Below, piece after piece: positions 50,684-59,903 of a DNA stretch of 64,000 bases. The stretch lies in assembly GCF_014737315.1 (NCBI RefSeq), contig NZ_JPUF01000006.1, positions 1-64,000 of the forward strand, given 5' to 3'. A program made the translations under genes and the position numbers. Below the pieces are notes generated by a model. It was not told where the DNA came from. It did no database searches and saw only the letters and a list, made by a program, of their open reading frames with translations. This DNA is from Treponema zioleckii (GTDB lineage Bacteria > Spirochaetota > Spirochaetia > Treponematales > Treponemataceae). Positions within the stretch are counted from its first letter, which is position 1. Every line of letters begins with the position of its first letter.

Positions 50684-51946
50684 ATGTCACGAAGACGCGT
50701 AGTAATTACTGGAATGGGAGTTATTTCTCCAGTCGGAAACAATGTGAACGATGCTTGGGAAAGCGTTAAGAACGGAAAGTGCGGAATTGATAAAATCACT
50801 TTGTTTGACACATCAAGACTTCCTGTAAAAATTGCAGGTGAAGTAAAAGATTTTGATATTGAAAAATCAGGAGTAGAAAAAAAAGCTGCCCGCCAGAAGG
50901 CTCGCTTTACGCAGTTCTGTCTCGCGGCTTCTGCACAGGCTGTTAGCGACGCGGGCTACACAAAAGAAACTCTTGCCGGTGAAAAAGCTGGTGTGTTGGT
51001 CGGATGCTGCTTGGGCGGAATGGACGTTATGGGCGAGGCTTTCGGCAAAGTTGACGACCCGTCTGCAGGCCCGGACAGAATGCCGCCTCTCACAACGCCA
51101 ATGATGATTACAAACGAGGCTGCCGCAAACGTAAGCATTTATTTTGGTTTGCAGGGAATCAGCTGGGCTTTGAACACGGCTTGTGCTTCTGGAAGTGACG
51201 CAATCGGTCTTGCAGCCGAAATGATTCGTTCCGGCCGCTGTGACCTTTGTCTTTCTGGCGGTGCTGAGGCTGCCGTTACAGAATTCGCGGTCGCTTCGTT
51301 CGTAAAACTTCATGCACTTGCTTCAAAGTACAACGACACTCCTCAAAAAGCCAGCCGTCCGTTCGACCGTGACCGCGACGGATTTATTCTTGCGGAAGGC
51401 TCTTCAATGTTCATGCTTGAGGAATTGGAGCACGCTAAAAAACGTGGCGCAAAAATTTATGCCGAAATCGCGGGTTACGGCTCTAGCTGCGACGCTTATC
51501 ACATTACTGCTCCGCTCAAAGACGGAAGCGGTGCTGCTCTTGCTGTAAAAGAAGCTCTCTTGGACGCGGGCATGAAGCCAGAAGAAATTCAGTATTACAA
51601 CGCTCACGGAACTTCAACACATGCGAATGATTCTGGCGAGACTGCAATGCTCAAAATCGCATTCGGCGAACATGCAAAAAATCTGCACATCTCTTCAACA
51701 AAATCAATGACAGGCCACCTTGTAGGTGCTGCCGGCGCAATCGAAGCGATGTTCTGCGTAAAAGCAATCAACGAAGGTTTTGTTCCTCCAACAATCAATC
51801 TTGAGAATCAGGACATCGAAGGTGGATGCGACCTTAACTACACTCCAAATGTAGGCGTAAAAACACAAATCGACGCTGCCGCATCAGCTTCACTTGGTTT
51901 TGGCGGACACAACGGCTGTCTTATCATCAAAAAATATCAGGACTAA
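50684..51946 (+). CDS. fabF: 3-oxoacyl-ACP synthase II (KAS II)
   Basis: A 420-residue thiolase-fold condensing enzyme of fatty-acid elongation. The catalytic triad is intact: Cys167 in NTACASGSDA, His308 in NAHGTSTHAND and His345 in KSMTGHLVGAAGA; the N-terminus RRVVITGMGVISPVG is typical of FabF. It condenses malonyl-ACP with acyl-ACP. The ATG at 50684 follows AGAGGA; an upstream in-frame start at 50621 would add 21 residues that are not conserved in the family. No acpP or fabG is adjacent; the neighbour upstream is a MarR regulator. Confidence 0.95.
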   Translation: MSRRRVVITGMGVISPVGNNVNDAWESVKNGKCGIDKITLFDTSRLPVKIAGEVKDFDIEKSGVEKKAARQKARFTQFCLAASAQAVSDAGYTKETLAGEKAGVLVGCCLGGMDVMGEAFGKVDDPSAGPDRMPPLTTPMMITNEAAANVSIYFGLQGISWALNTACASGSDAIGLAAEMIRSGRCDLCLSGGAEAAVTEFAVASFVKLHALASKYNDTPQKASRPFDRDRDGFILAEGSSMFMLEELEHAKKRGAKIYAEIAGYGSSCDAYHITAPLKDGSGAALAVKEALLDAGMKPEEIQYYNAHGTSTHANDSGETAMLKIAFGEHAKNLHISSTKSMTGHLVGAAGAIEAMFCVKAINEGFVPPTINLENQDIEGGCDLNYTPNVGVKTQIDAAASASLGFGGHNGCLIIKKYQD

Positions 51947-51986
51947 TTCTATTAACCTGTTAAAAGTTAAGTTTGATGCATAAGCT

Positions 51987-52037
51987 TTGACACAGATTAA
52001 CACAGATGAAACAAAAAATTCGTGTGCGTCTGTGTCA
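51987..52037 (+). terminator. Hairpin after fabF made of CACAGAT-type repeat
   Basis: tgacacaga (51988-51996) pairs with tctgtgtca (52029-52037). The left arm belongs to a short dispersed sequence (TTGACRCAGATKAACRC) also seen near 12580 and 49870. No strong T-run, so termination is uncertain. Confidence 0.4.
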
Positions 52038-52106
52038 GAAAATTATAGATTCCGATTCTAGTTTCAAATCTCGACATTTGACCTATGAATCAATTGAGGC
52101 AAAAAA

Positions 52107-52499
52107 ATGCGTTTTATAAAGCAATTCGCTATTATCATGGCGATTTCTTTTATTGGCGAAATCTTGAACTATTTTATTCCGCTGCCGGTGCCTGCAAGCA
52201 TTTACGGACTTGTGCTCATGTTCCTGGCGTTAAAGTTCAAGATTTTTAAGGTTAGTTCCGTAAAAGATGCGGGAGGATTTTTGCTTGACGTAATGCCGCT
52301 CATGTTTGTTCCGCCTGTAATCGCAATTTTGGACAACCTTGAAGTTTTAAAGGCAAACTGGTGGAAATTCCTCGTGGTTGGTGTGATTTCCACTGTTCTT
52401 GTTATGGTCGTGACTGGGCTTGTAACTCAGTGGATTATCCGTTTGGAAAATAAAATAAAAAATGGCGGAGAACGTCATGGAGATTCTGTAAAAAAATGA
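52107..52499 (+). CDS. lrgA: CidA/LrgA family holin-like protein
   Basis: A 130-residue membrane protein with four helices. The N-terminal block FIGEILNYFIPLPVPASIYGLVLMF (residues 16-40; key residues the PLP-x-PASIxG core) is diagnostic of the LrgA/CidA family, as is LDVMPLMFVPPVIAIL. It is thought to form holin-like pores that affect murein hydrolase activity or export small metabolites such as pyruvate. Its last four bases overlap the start of lrgB. Confidence 0.93.
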   Translation: MRFIKQFAIIMAISFIGEILNYFIPLPVPASIYGLVLMFLALKFKIFKVSSVKDAGGFLLDVMPLMFVPPVIAILDNLEVLKANWWKFLVVGVISTVLVMVVTGLVTQWIIRLENKIKNGGERHGDSVKK

Positions 52500-53188
52500 A
52501 AGAATTTTTTGAATCAACAATGTTTTTCGGAACGATTCTTACGCTCGTAACTTACGGAATCGGTCTGCTTTGCAAAAAGCATTTAAAACTTGCGATTTTT
52601 AATCCGCTTTTGATTTCTATAATACTTTCGGTTCTGTTCGTGGCGATTTTTAAAATCGACGTAAAAAAATACAACGAAAGCACCGAAATCTTTACGTACT
52701 TTCTGACTCCTTCAACGGTTTGTCTTGCAATACCGCTTTACGAGCAGTTTGAGAAGCTAAAGAACAACTGGAAGGCGATTCTTGGGGGAATCATCGCGGG
52801 AACCTTAACGAGCCTTGCGCTGATTTTTGTTTCCGTGCTGATTTTTAAGTTTTCGCACACCGAATACGTTTCAATGCTCCCAAAATCGATTACGACCGCA
52901 ATCGGAATTGCCGTGGCGAACCAGTACGCAGGAATTGTTGGCCTTACGGTCGTGATGATTTGCATTGCGGGAGTTACGGGCAACGTCTTCTGTGAAGTGA
53001 TTCTTCGGATTTTTAAGATTACCGAACCTGTGGCAAAGGGCGTTGCAATCGGAACTTCGAGCCACGCGCTCGGAACTACAAAAGCTATTCAGATTGGCGA
53101 CGTTGAGGGCGCGATGAGCGGACTTTCAATCGCTGTTGCGGGGCTTTTGACTGTAGTTCTTGCAAGCTTTTTTGTTCAGTTCGCCTGA
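52496..53188 (+). CDS. lrgB: LrgB/CidB family membrane protein
   Basis: A 230-residue polytopic membrane protein. Family marks are TPSTVCLAIPLYEQFEKLKNNW (near residues 72-92), SMLPKSITTAIGIAVANQYAG (near 122-145) and GTSSHALGTTKA (near 184-195). It works with LrgA; the two genes overlap by ATGA. The 3' end overlaps by 13 bases the 3' end of the convergent GGDEF-EAL gene, so there is no room for a terminator. Confidence 0.93.
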   Translation: MKEFFESTMFFGTILTLVTYGIGLLCKKHLKLAIFNPLLISIILSVLFVAIFKIDVKKYNESTEIFTYFLTPSTVCLAIPLYEQFEKLKNNWKAILGGIIAGTLTSLALIFVSVLIFKFSHTEYVSMLPKSITTAIGIAVANQYAGIVGLTVVMICIAGVTGNVFCEVILRIFKITEPVAKGVAIGTSSHALGTTKAIQIGDVEGAMSGLSIAVAGLLTVVLASFFVQFA

Positions 53189-55722
53189 TTTTGATTCTTT
53201 TTTAGCTCGGTAATTTCTTCTCCCGTGATTGGTGCCGAGTAATAATAGCCTTGGATGTAGTCGCAGCGGATTTTTTTGAGTTTTTCGCATTGCCACTGCT
53301 GCTCTACACCCTCGACTGTAAGTTCCATTCCCAAATCGTGAACGAGTTTTACGATGTTTTTTATAAAACTGTCTTTTCCTTCAATCAGATAATTGTCTAC
53401 AAGCGATTTGTCGATTTTGACTTTGCTCACTGGCAGATAAGTAAGATAACTCAAACTTGAATAGCCTGTTCCAAAATCATCCAATGCAAGTGCAACCCCG
53501 ATTTTTGAAAGTTCATTAAAAAGTTTTCGGGCAAGCGAAGAATTTCCCATAAAAAGATTTTCCGTCACTTCGAGTTCTACCAAAGCCGAAGAAATTTCGT
53601 ATTTTTCGAGAAGTGATTTTAAAAATCCCACGTATTCGGTGTCGATGAGCTGTCCGCTCGAATAGTTTATCGAGACTTTTTTTAGCTCAATTCCTTGTTT
53701 TCTCCACTCCGCCATTTGGGCGATGACTTTTTCGGTTACGATTCGCCCGATTGTCATAATGTAGCCGCTTTCTTCTGCAACGGGAATAAATTCGTTCGGC
53801 GAAAGCGGATTGCCTTCCAGTCGCACGAGGGCTTCGTAGCTGTGAATTTCGCCAGTTTCTGCATCGATTTGCGGCTGATATTTAATCAAAAATCCGTCGT
53901 TTTTGAGTGCACTTTCTAGAATCTTTGCGATTTCGTTTTTGGCGGTTATGGCTTTTTTCATGTCTGGATGAAAGAAAAGCGTTTTGTTTTTTCCCTGTTT
54001 TTTGGCCTCGTTCAGTGCCATGTCCGAATTTCCGAGCATTTCTGAAAGCTGGATTCCTTCGATGTATTGCGCGATTCCGCCGGTAAACTTAATGTTCAGC
54101 TTTATGTTTTTGTATTCGACTGGCTGCGCCAATGTTCTTTGTATTGTTTCGAGCGCAGTTCCGCCTTCTGTAAGATAAGAATTCTTGTAAAGAAGCACGA
54201 ATTCGTCTCCGCCGTATCGGGCAACGAAGCAGTCCATTTTTTCAGCAAGAAAATTGAGTCTGTTTGAAAATTCCTTAAGAATAAAATCTCCGCATTCATG
54301 ATTGTAAAAATCGTTGATGTTCTTAAAATTATCAATGTCAATCATGTACACGCTGAATTTAGTTTTTTTGTTTATAAGTTTGTTGATTTCTTCAACAGCC
54401 GACATTCTGTTCGGAAGCATCGTAAGGTAGTCATTTTCGCTGAGCTTCCGCATTTTTTCTTCGGACGTTTTTAACTGTATGTTTTTGCGTTCAATAACTC
54501 TGTTCCGAATGTTTATGAGCATTTGCGTGCGTCTGAGATTCATGTAATTCTTTATTGTCAGAATCAAGAGAATCAGGAGTGCCGAAAGGAAGAAAAATAA
54601 TGTAAGAATGACATTTGAATTTTTCTGCCAATATGAATTGCAATTTACGAATTCCGAATCTTTTGGGAGTTTTCTTTTTGAAAGATGAAGTTTTTTTAGG
54701 ATTTTGTAATCAAAAAAGAACTTTCCGTCCACATCGTAAATTACGCGCTGCTCAGGCATTCTTTCGTGGAGAATTATGTCCACCGCCATTTGCGCGGCCA
54801 ATTCGCCTAATTTTTGATGGTTGAATATTTTTCCGCCAAAAACGCCGCTTCCGATTCCGCCGATTGAAGTTCTGTAAATCGGAAGTTTGTTTGTGTGCTT
54901 TACGATAAAATTTATTGCGTCGTACAGACTGTAAATATTGTCATCTCCGTCGTTGGAAAAGCTCAGGAACAAAAGAATCGTGTTTTCGTCGAGCGTTTCC
55001 AAAAAATTTCCCAGTTCAGATTTTGCGCAGTTTGAAGTGCACATTGGAATCAGATTTATGTTCGGAAAGTTTTTTTGCTGCTCAAGAAACTGTTTTCCCT
55101 CTCCGAGTCCTGTTGGGCTGTCGTCAAAAAGTGCCACGACTTGCTTTGCCGAAGGATTGTGTTTTAGGGCAACTTCAAGTGTTTCTTTTATGAAAAGTTT
55201 TTCTACAATGCCCATGTTTCTGGGATTTTTTTCGACTTGTTCTGCAAACGAAATGTCGTTCAGCCCCATAAAAATCAGCGGAACGTCCTTAAAAAATTCC
55301 TCCCGGTGTTTTTCTGCGAACAAAAATGCCGAGTCGCCGCCCAAAATAACGGTGTCGTATTTTTTATGGTTGGAGAGTTTGTATTTTAGGCTTGTGTAAA
55401 AATGCATCTGGTTTTCGGTGCTTTTGTAGTTCTGCATGTCCATAAAAAGCACGTCCAGCTGAATTTTGTTTTTTGAGAGAATCTTTTTAAGTCCGGCGAT
55501 TTCGTGAATTAATGGAGGAAAAACCGAATCGAAGGAACTTATGAAAAGCACTTTTTTTTCTGAAAAAGTAACGTATTCGTTTACCGGAAAAATTACCTGA
55601 GTATTTGCCTTTTTTTTGTTCTGCCGGTAATTATTCATGAGCGTGAAAAATCCAAAGAAAAGTCCTGCAACTGCAAGAATGATAAAAAAAATGTTCAGGA
55701 AAAAGCTTTTATTTTTTTTCAT
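53176..55722 (-). CDS. GGDEF-EAL protein with periplasmic ABC-substrate-binding-like sensor
   Basis: An 848-residue membrane protein. A first helix (about 9-28) is followed by a periplasmic region of about 330 residues that resembles the ABC_sub_bind fold (VLFISSFDSVFPPLIHEI, KYDTVILGGDSAF, VPLIFMGLNDISF, GSGVFGGKIFN). A second helix (about 375-395) leads to a GGDEF domain with an intact ARYGGDEF motif and then an EAL domain with YEALVRLEG, LEVTENLF, LDDFGTGYSSL, TVEGVE and QGYYYS, so both diguanylate cyclase and c-di-GMP phosphodiesterase residues are present. Which activity dominates cannot be told. It would couple an extracellular ligand to c-di-GMP level. It is convergent with lrgB and overlaps it by 13 bases. 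Confidence 0.92.
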   Translation of the reverse strand: MKKNKSFFLNIFFIILAVAGLFFGFFTLMNNYRQNKKKANTQVIFPVNEYVTFSEKKVLFISSFDSVFPPLIHEIAGLKKILSKNKIQLDVLFMDMQNYKSTENQMHFYTSLKYKLSNHKKYDTVILGGDSAFLFAEKHREEFFKDVPLIFMGLNDISFAEQVEKNPRNMGIVEKLFIKETLEVALKHNPSAKQVVALFDDSPTGLGEGKQFLEQQKNFPNINLIPMCTSNCAKSELGNFLETLDENTILLFLSFSNDGDDNIYSLYDAINFIVKHTNKLPIYRTSIGGIGSGVFGGKIFNHQKLGELAAQMAVDIILHERMPEQRVIYDVDGKFFFDYKILKKLHLSKRKLPKDSEFVNCNSYWQKNSNVILTLFFFLSALLILLILTIKNYMNLRRTQMLINIRNRVIERKNIQLKTSEEKMRKLSENDYLTMLPNRMSAVEEINKLINKKTKFSVYMIDIDNFKNINDFYNHECGDFILKEFSNRLNFLAEKMDCFVARYGGDEFVLLYKNSYLTEGGTALETIQRTLAQPVEYKNIKLNIKFTGGIAQYIEGIQLSEMLGNSDMALNEAKKQGKNKTLFFHPDMKKAITAKNEIAKILESALKNDGFLIKYQPQIDAETGEIHSYEALVRLEGNPLSPNEFIPVAEESGYIMTIGRIVTEKVIAQMAEWRKQGIELKKVSINYSSGQLIDTEYVGFLKSLLEKYEISSALVELEVTENLFMGNSSLARKLFNELSKIGVALALDDFGTGYSSLSYLTYLPVSKVKIDKSLVDNYLIEGKDSFIKNIVKLVHDLGMELTVEGVEQQWQCEKLKKIRCDYIQGYYYSAPITGEEITELKKNQNQAN

Positions 55723-55869
55723 CTATTATTTTTCTCCAAATTTTTCAATAAATTGCCAATATTGTTAGGTCGAATGTCGAGTTTTTTAAGTCAATGTAAC
55801 AAAATGCATCCGCTACCAGAAAAGCGCATCTGTCGCGCCAAGCCGAAGGTAACAGGAATCCGACTGTAC

Positions 55870-56150
55870 TCGCTTGCGAACCTTCAGAAATCCATTGCTC
55901 AGTTTTGCTCTGCAAAAGTGAGCGGAACGGCGAAACAAATTTTCGCGAACTTGGTACAACTAATAACAATCAACCGTCATTCCGAACTCGTTTGGAATCT
56001 TTGTTTTGGGATTCTGAGACGAACTCAGAATGACCAGTTATTTAGTCTTTCTCTTTCTAGACTTGCGATAGTTTCGATTCTGCTCAACCACCGCAAGTGC
56101 CCTGAAGCGACCTACTCAGTTTTGCCTGCAAAACTGATAAGAACGACGAA
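55870..56150. repeat. Degenerate structured-repeat remnants and GTCATTC inverted repeat
   Basis: The 436-base gap between two minus-strand genes holds H2-like palindromes, gctcagttttgctctgcaaa around 55897-55923 and ctcagttttgcctgcaaaac around 56115-56134, and between them gtcattccgaactcg (55976-55990) with cgaactcagaatgac (56020-56034). They look like decayed relatives of the intergenic elements elsewhere. The bases from 55723 to 55870 show nothing certain. Confidence 0.5.
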
Positions 56151-56158
56151 ACCAATTT

Positions 56159-59100
56159 TTAGCGTAGCCTAGTTAACTTGCTGTCGTTCTTTTTTTCTGG
56201 CTCGAATGGCTTTATAAAGTTTTCGCACTTGTATTCAGCGTCTTCTTTTGCACAGACAATCCTTTTGTAAACTTCAAGGATTTGTTTTCGCTTTGCTTTT
56301 GAAGAATTGTTGAATAACTGAATTTCAAACTCAATAATCAGTGTTGATTCCGTAACCTCCTTGTTGAACCAACGAATTTTGTTAAATTCGTTTACGCCTG
56401 CAAGAAGCCATGCGTCAGTGGATTCAAGAAGTTTTTTGAGAATGATGTATTCGTCCTTTTCTGCGTGCTTCGTAGTCGGTTTTGCGACGAACTTAGGCTG
56501 CGCGCCGGAAGCAAGAATGAACATTCTCTCAAAGAAGTTGTATGTGGCTCCGCTACCGGTTGACGCAGTTTTGAGGAATTCCGAAATCTTTCGGAAAAGA
56601 CTCCATTTTCGTGCAAATCCACGTTCCGCCTGTGTTGCGAGCATTGCGAAGATGATTGCAAAGAGAACGCCTTCCTGCTGTGTCTCAAGCGCGCTTGCAA
56701 GGAATCTGTCCGCAGAAACAACTTCGATTTTGTTCACTCGCTCTTTTTTTTCGGCTAAAACCCGCACAGATTTTGAAAGTTTTACGATTGCGCTGAGTTT
56801 TCGCTTGAATGCGGCAAGCTGTTTTTCCGCTGGCGGCAATTTTTTTGGCTTGCGTTTTGATTTTTCTTTTTGCAATTCGTCTAACGCGAAGCTTTCAGCC
56901 AGTTTGTAGAATGCGAGCAATGGCTCCGCCACGGCTTCAAAAATAGTTTTTGCAGAGGCCCGCTTGATTTTTTGCTTGCGAAGTTCCTTTGTAGACAGGG
57001 TGAGCGAATGGACAGCCGACTCAAATTCTTCGGTAAAGATTTTTGCGAATGCGGCGTAAAGCTCTTTGTAGTTGAGTTCCTGCCATGCAATCTCCAAATC
57101 AGGGATTCCTCGTCCGTCCAAAAAGTCGCAGAGAGTTTTTAATTTTCCGTCAGTGTCTTTTTCCTGTCTGAATTCCATGAGAATTTGTGTTTCAAAGCCG
57201 TTCAGACCGATGAACATTCCTTTTTCGTGGATTTCTGACGTTTTTCTGATGAACCAGAGGTTTGAGCGTTGTTCTTTAAAAATCACGTACCAGTCATTTT
57301 CTGGCGAAAGTCCCAGGCCTTGTGCGATTGTCCGCGTGACGAGTTTTTTGTCGTTGTCGCCGCTTCCTGTTTTTACGGCATACGGGCAGGATTCTTTTAT
57401 CCATCCGTGGGCGCGTTCGTATTTGTTGTTGTAGAAAACTACGCTGTATTCCGAGCCTGAGCGGTTTGAATATGCGAAGATGTTCTCGTTTACGGTTCCG
57501 TTGTCCCAGACGTCGTAGAAAAGGAAGTCTTCTACGCCCGCAAAGAGATAGCGTTTGTGCAGGAGCGGGAAGATTTCGCGTCTGTGGCGTTCCATAAGGT
57601 ATTGGTCTGGAGTTTCGTCTTTGTAAGCCCGCGTGTATTCCATTCCGTATTTTTCTTCGAATCCTTCGAGCTGACCGTGACCGAACATCGGAAGTCCTGG
57701 CATTGTGCTCATGAGCGTGCAAACGCCAAAATATTTGTCGCCCTTTCCGAATTGGGCAACAGCCGTTTCTTCGTCAGGATTGTTCATAAAGTTCACGTAG
57801 CGTTTTAGAACTTGCGGGTCAAACTGAATCGTATTTTTTACCGTCGCACGGTATTTGTAGTTTTCCTCTTTTTTGAGCATGTTCATAAATGCCGAGTTGT
57901 AAACGCGGTGCATTCCGAGCGTGCGGGTAAAATATCCTTCCATCATCCAGAATGCTTCTGCCAAAAGTAATGTGTCCGGCACTTCGCGGGCAACGCGGTC
58001 TACGACTTCGCGCCAGAATTCCTGCGGAATCGCGTCCTCAAACTGTTTTGAGTTCATTGCGAATTCCGAGCGGGTGGCAATGTCGCCGCCTTTTCCTGGT
58101 TCAGGATACCAAAGCCTTTTTATGTGTTTTTTTGCAAGAACCATTGCCGCGTCAAATCGGATAATCGGAAAGTTTCTTGCCACCTGCAAGATTTTTTGCA
58201 TTACGGCTTCGCGGGCTTCTGGATTCAAAAAGTCAATTTGCGCCGTGTCGTTCCAAGGCATTCCAGTTCCGTCGTTTCCGTGGTAAATGTAACGTGTGTC
58301 ACCGTTCGAAGTGTCAACCCGCTTAAAAACTACTGCGCAGTCATTTTTTGAGTAATAGTGGTCTTCGAGGTAAATTGCGACACGGTTGTCGTGGCTCAGA
58401 TTCGGGCCGTTGAACGTGTACTGCGGGAACGGATTGTCCCGTCGCTGAACGAACAAATCTGGCCGCTCAACGACCCATTTTGCGTCCATTCCAGTGTGAT
58501 TTGGAACCATGTCGCTTGCAAGCCTGATTCCGCGTTGCCAGAGCCGTGTCCTAAGACTTTCGAGTGCCTGCCAGCCGCCGAGGTTCTGCGCGATTTCGTA
58601 GTCGTCAAGGGAATAGGCACTTGCGGCCGCTTCTGGGTTTCCGCAAATCTGTTTAATCGTGCGGCTCGCGTTTGAGCGTTCCCAAAGCCCGATGAGCCAA
58701 AGGCCTGTAAATCCTTCGTCACGGAGTGCATCGAGTTCCTGGTCTGGGATTTGGTCAAGGCGATGAATGTCTCGGTTGTATTTTTTTGAGAGCTGGAAAA
58801 GCCAGACCAAAACTGTTTTTGCCATGAGAACGACTTTTGGCATCCAGTCTGAGTCCGCGCTGAACCGTTCGTATTCTCTCATCAAATAATCGTAGTTCGG
58901 AGGAGACATGTCCGGGCTTCCGCCGTTTGTCGGGTGCCACTCAGGTTTCCATTCTTCATTCAAAATGTCGATTCCGCCAAAAAGTCGCTTTAGCCAGTAA
59001 TCTTCGCCTTCTCCGTCGCCAGGCAAGAAAAGCTCCGCCCAGTGCAGTCGAACGTAATCGAGCTGCTGCTGAATGTTGTCCGGTGCAAAGAGAATTGGCT

Positions 59101-59761
59101 CGCGCAAAAACGAAATCAAATCGTGACCGAAAGTTCCCCAGTACGGGAGCTTTTTAAAATATGACTGAATGTGTTCCCAAACTTTTTTGTAGAGCGGATT
59201 TTCATTCAAGTTTGTGTCGTCAAAAAGAAGTTTGAATGGCTTGAAGGCCGGATTTTCGTTGTCAAGGTTGAGCATCACCATTTCTTCAAGAGTCTGCTCA
59301 CGGTTCGTTCGGATTCTTCCAGTTTTTCGTTCCGTCATTTCCGTGTTCAGATATTCCTGAATCGAACACTCGCCCTTGTAAACTGCCGTTGGAGGAAATT
59401 CCTCGCAGAATTGCACGAGGATTTTTTCGATTTTGTCAGCACCGAATTCGTTTTGCAGTTCCGAAAGAAGATTTTTGAATGCGTCAGGACATTTGTGCCG
59501 TCTGTAAATGTAGCATGCAAGATGGAAGATTTCGTCGAGCAAGCCCATTGCGTTCAGCGTTCCTGCCGAAATCTGTTTTTCGCTTTCGCCTCTGTTCGAT
59601 AAAAATTTGTTGAATTTTACGGCAAATGCGCGAACTGCCCCGATGTTTGCAAGAATGACATTTCCGCTTGACTGGTAAAGTTCAGTTGAAAAATTGCAGG
59701 CATCGCGTACTGTTTTGGCAATATGAAATTCATTGTACGAATACTGACGACTAAAATCCAT
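56159..59761 (-). CDS. Large GH13 (alpha-amylase family) enzyme, 1200 aa
   Basis: A 1200-residue cytoplasmic protein without signal peptide; GGAGGAA precedes the ATG. Residues 1-310 are helical and unlike known domains. The catalytic barrel covers about residues 320-800: GFTGLWLIGLWER, GIRLASDMVPNHTGMD (region I), IIRFDAAMV with the nucleophile Asp (region II), LLLAEAFW with the acid/base Glu (region III) and MNNPDEETA as a variant of region IV. A beta domain follows to about 960, and the last 240 residues are helical and Lys-rich. It should act on alpha-glucans in the cytoplasm; together with the adjacent 4-alpha-glucanotransferase gene this suggests glycogen or maltodextrin turnover. Typical GH13 enzymes are half this length. 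Confidence 0.88.
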   Translation of the reverse strand: MDFSRQYSYNEFHIAKTVRDACNFSTELYQSSGNVILANIGAVRAFAVKFNKFLSNRGESEKQISAGTLNAMGLLDEIFHLACYIYRRHKCPDAFKNLLSELQNEFGADKIEKILVQFCEEFPPTAVYKGECSIQEYLNTEMTERKTGRIRTNREQTLEEMVMLNLDNENPAFKPFKLLFDDTNLNENPLYKKVWEHIQSYFKKLPYWGTFGHDLISFLREPILFAPDNIQQQLDYVRLHWAELFLPGDGEGEDYWLKRLFGGIDILNEEWKPEWHPTNGGSPDMSPPNYDYLMREYERFSADSDWMPKVVLMAKTVLVWLFQLSKKYNRDIHRLDQIPDQELDALRDEGFTGLWLIGLWERSNASRTIKQICGNPEAAASAYSLDDYEIAQNLGGWQALESLRTRLWQRGIRLASDMVPNHTGMDAKWVVERPDLFVQRRDNPFPQYTFNGPNLSHDNRVAIYLEDHYYSKNDCAVVFKRVDTSNGDTRYIYHGNDGTGMPWNDTAQIDFLNPEAREAVMQKILQVARNFPIIRFDAAMVLAKKHIKRLWYPEPGKGGDIATRSEFAMNSKQFEDAIPQEFWREVVDRVAREVPDTLLLAEAFWMMEGYFTRTLGMHRVYNSAFMNMLKKEENYKYRATVKNTIQFDPQVLKRYVNFMNNPDEETAVAQFGKGDKYFGVCTLMSTMPGLPMFGHGQLEGFEEKYGMEYTRAYKDETPDQYLMERHRREIFPLLHKRYLFAGVEDFLFYDVWDNGTVNENIFAYSNRSGSEYSVVFYNNKYERAHGWIKESCPYAVKTGSGDNDKKLVTRTIAQGLGLSPENDWYVIFKEQRSNLWFIRKTSEIHEKGMFIGLNGFETQILMEFRQEKDTDGKLKTLCDFLDGRGIPDLEIAWQELNYKELYAAFAKIFTEEFESAVHSLTLSTKELRKQKIKRASAKTIFEAVAEPLLAFYKLAESFALDELQKEKSKRKPKKLPPAEKQLAAFKRKLSAIVKLSKSVRVLAEKKERVNKIEVVSADRFLASALETQQEGVLFAIIFAMLATQAERGFARKWSLFRKISEFLKTASTGSGATYNFFERMFILASGAQPKFVAKPTTKHAEKDEYIILKKLLESTDAWLLAGVNEFNKIRWFNKEVTESTLIIEFEIQLFNNSSKAKRKQILEVYKRIVCAKEDAEYKCENFIKPFEPEKKNDSKLTRLR

Positions 59762-59903
59762 TTTTTATTTCCTCCGCAAAATTTTTAATTCAAATCTTAT
59801 TTTTTTTGCATAGCGATTTTGGCAATTGCAGTAACTTTTGGGGGCTGAGCTTGTAAAAACCACCTGTCCGGTTACTTTAAAAGTCAAGTGATGACTCGGA
59901 ATT

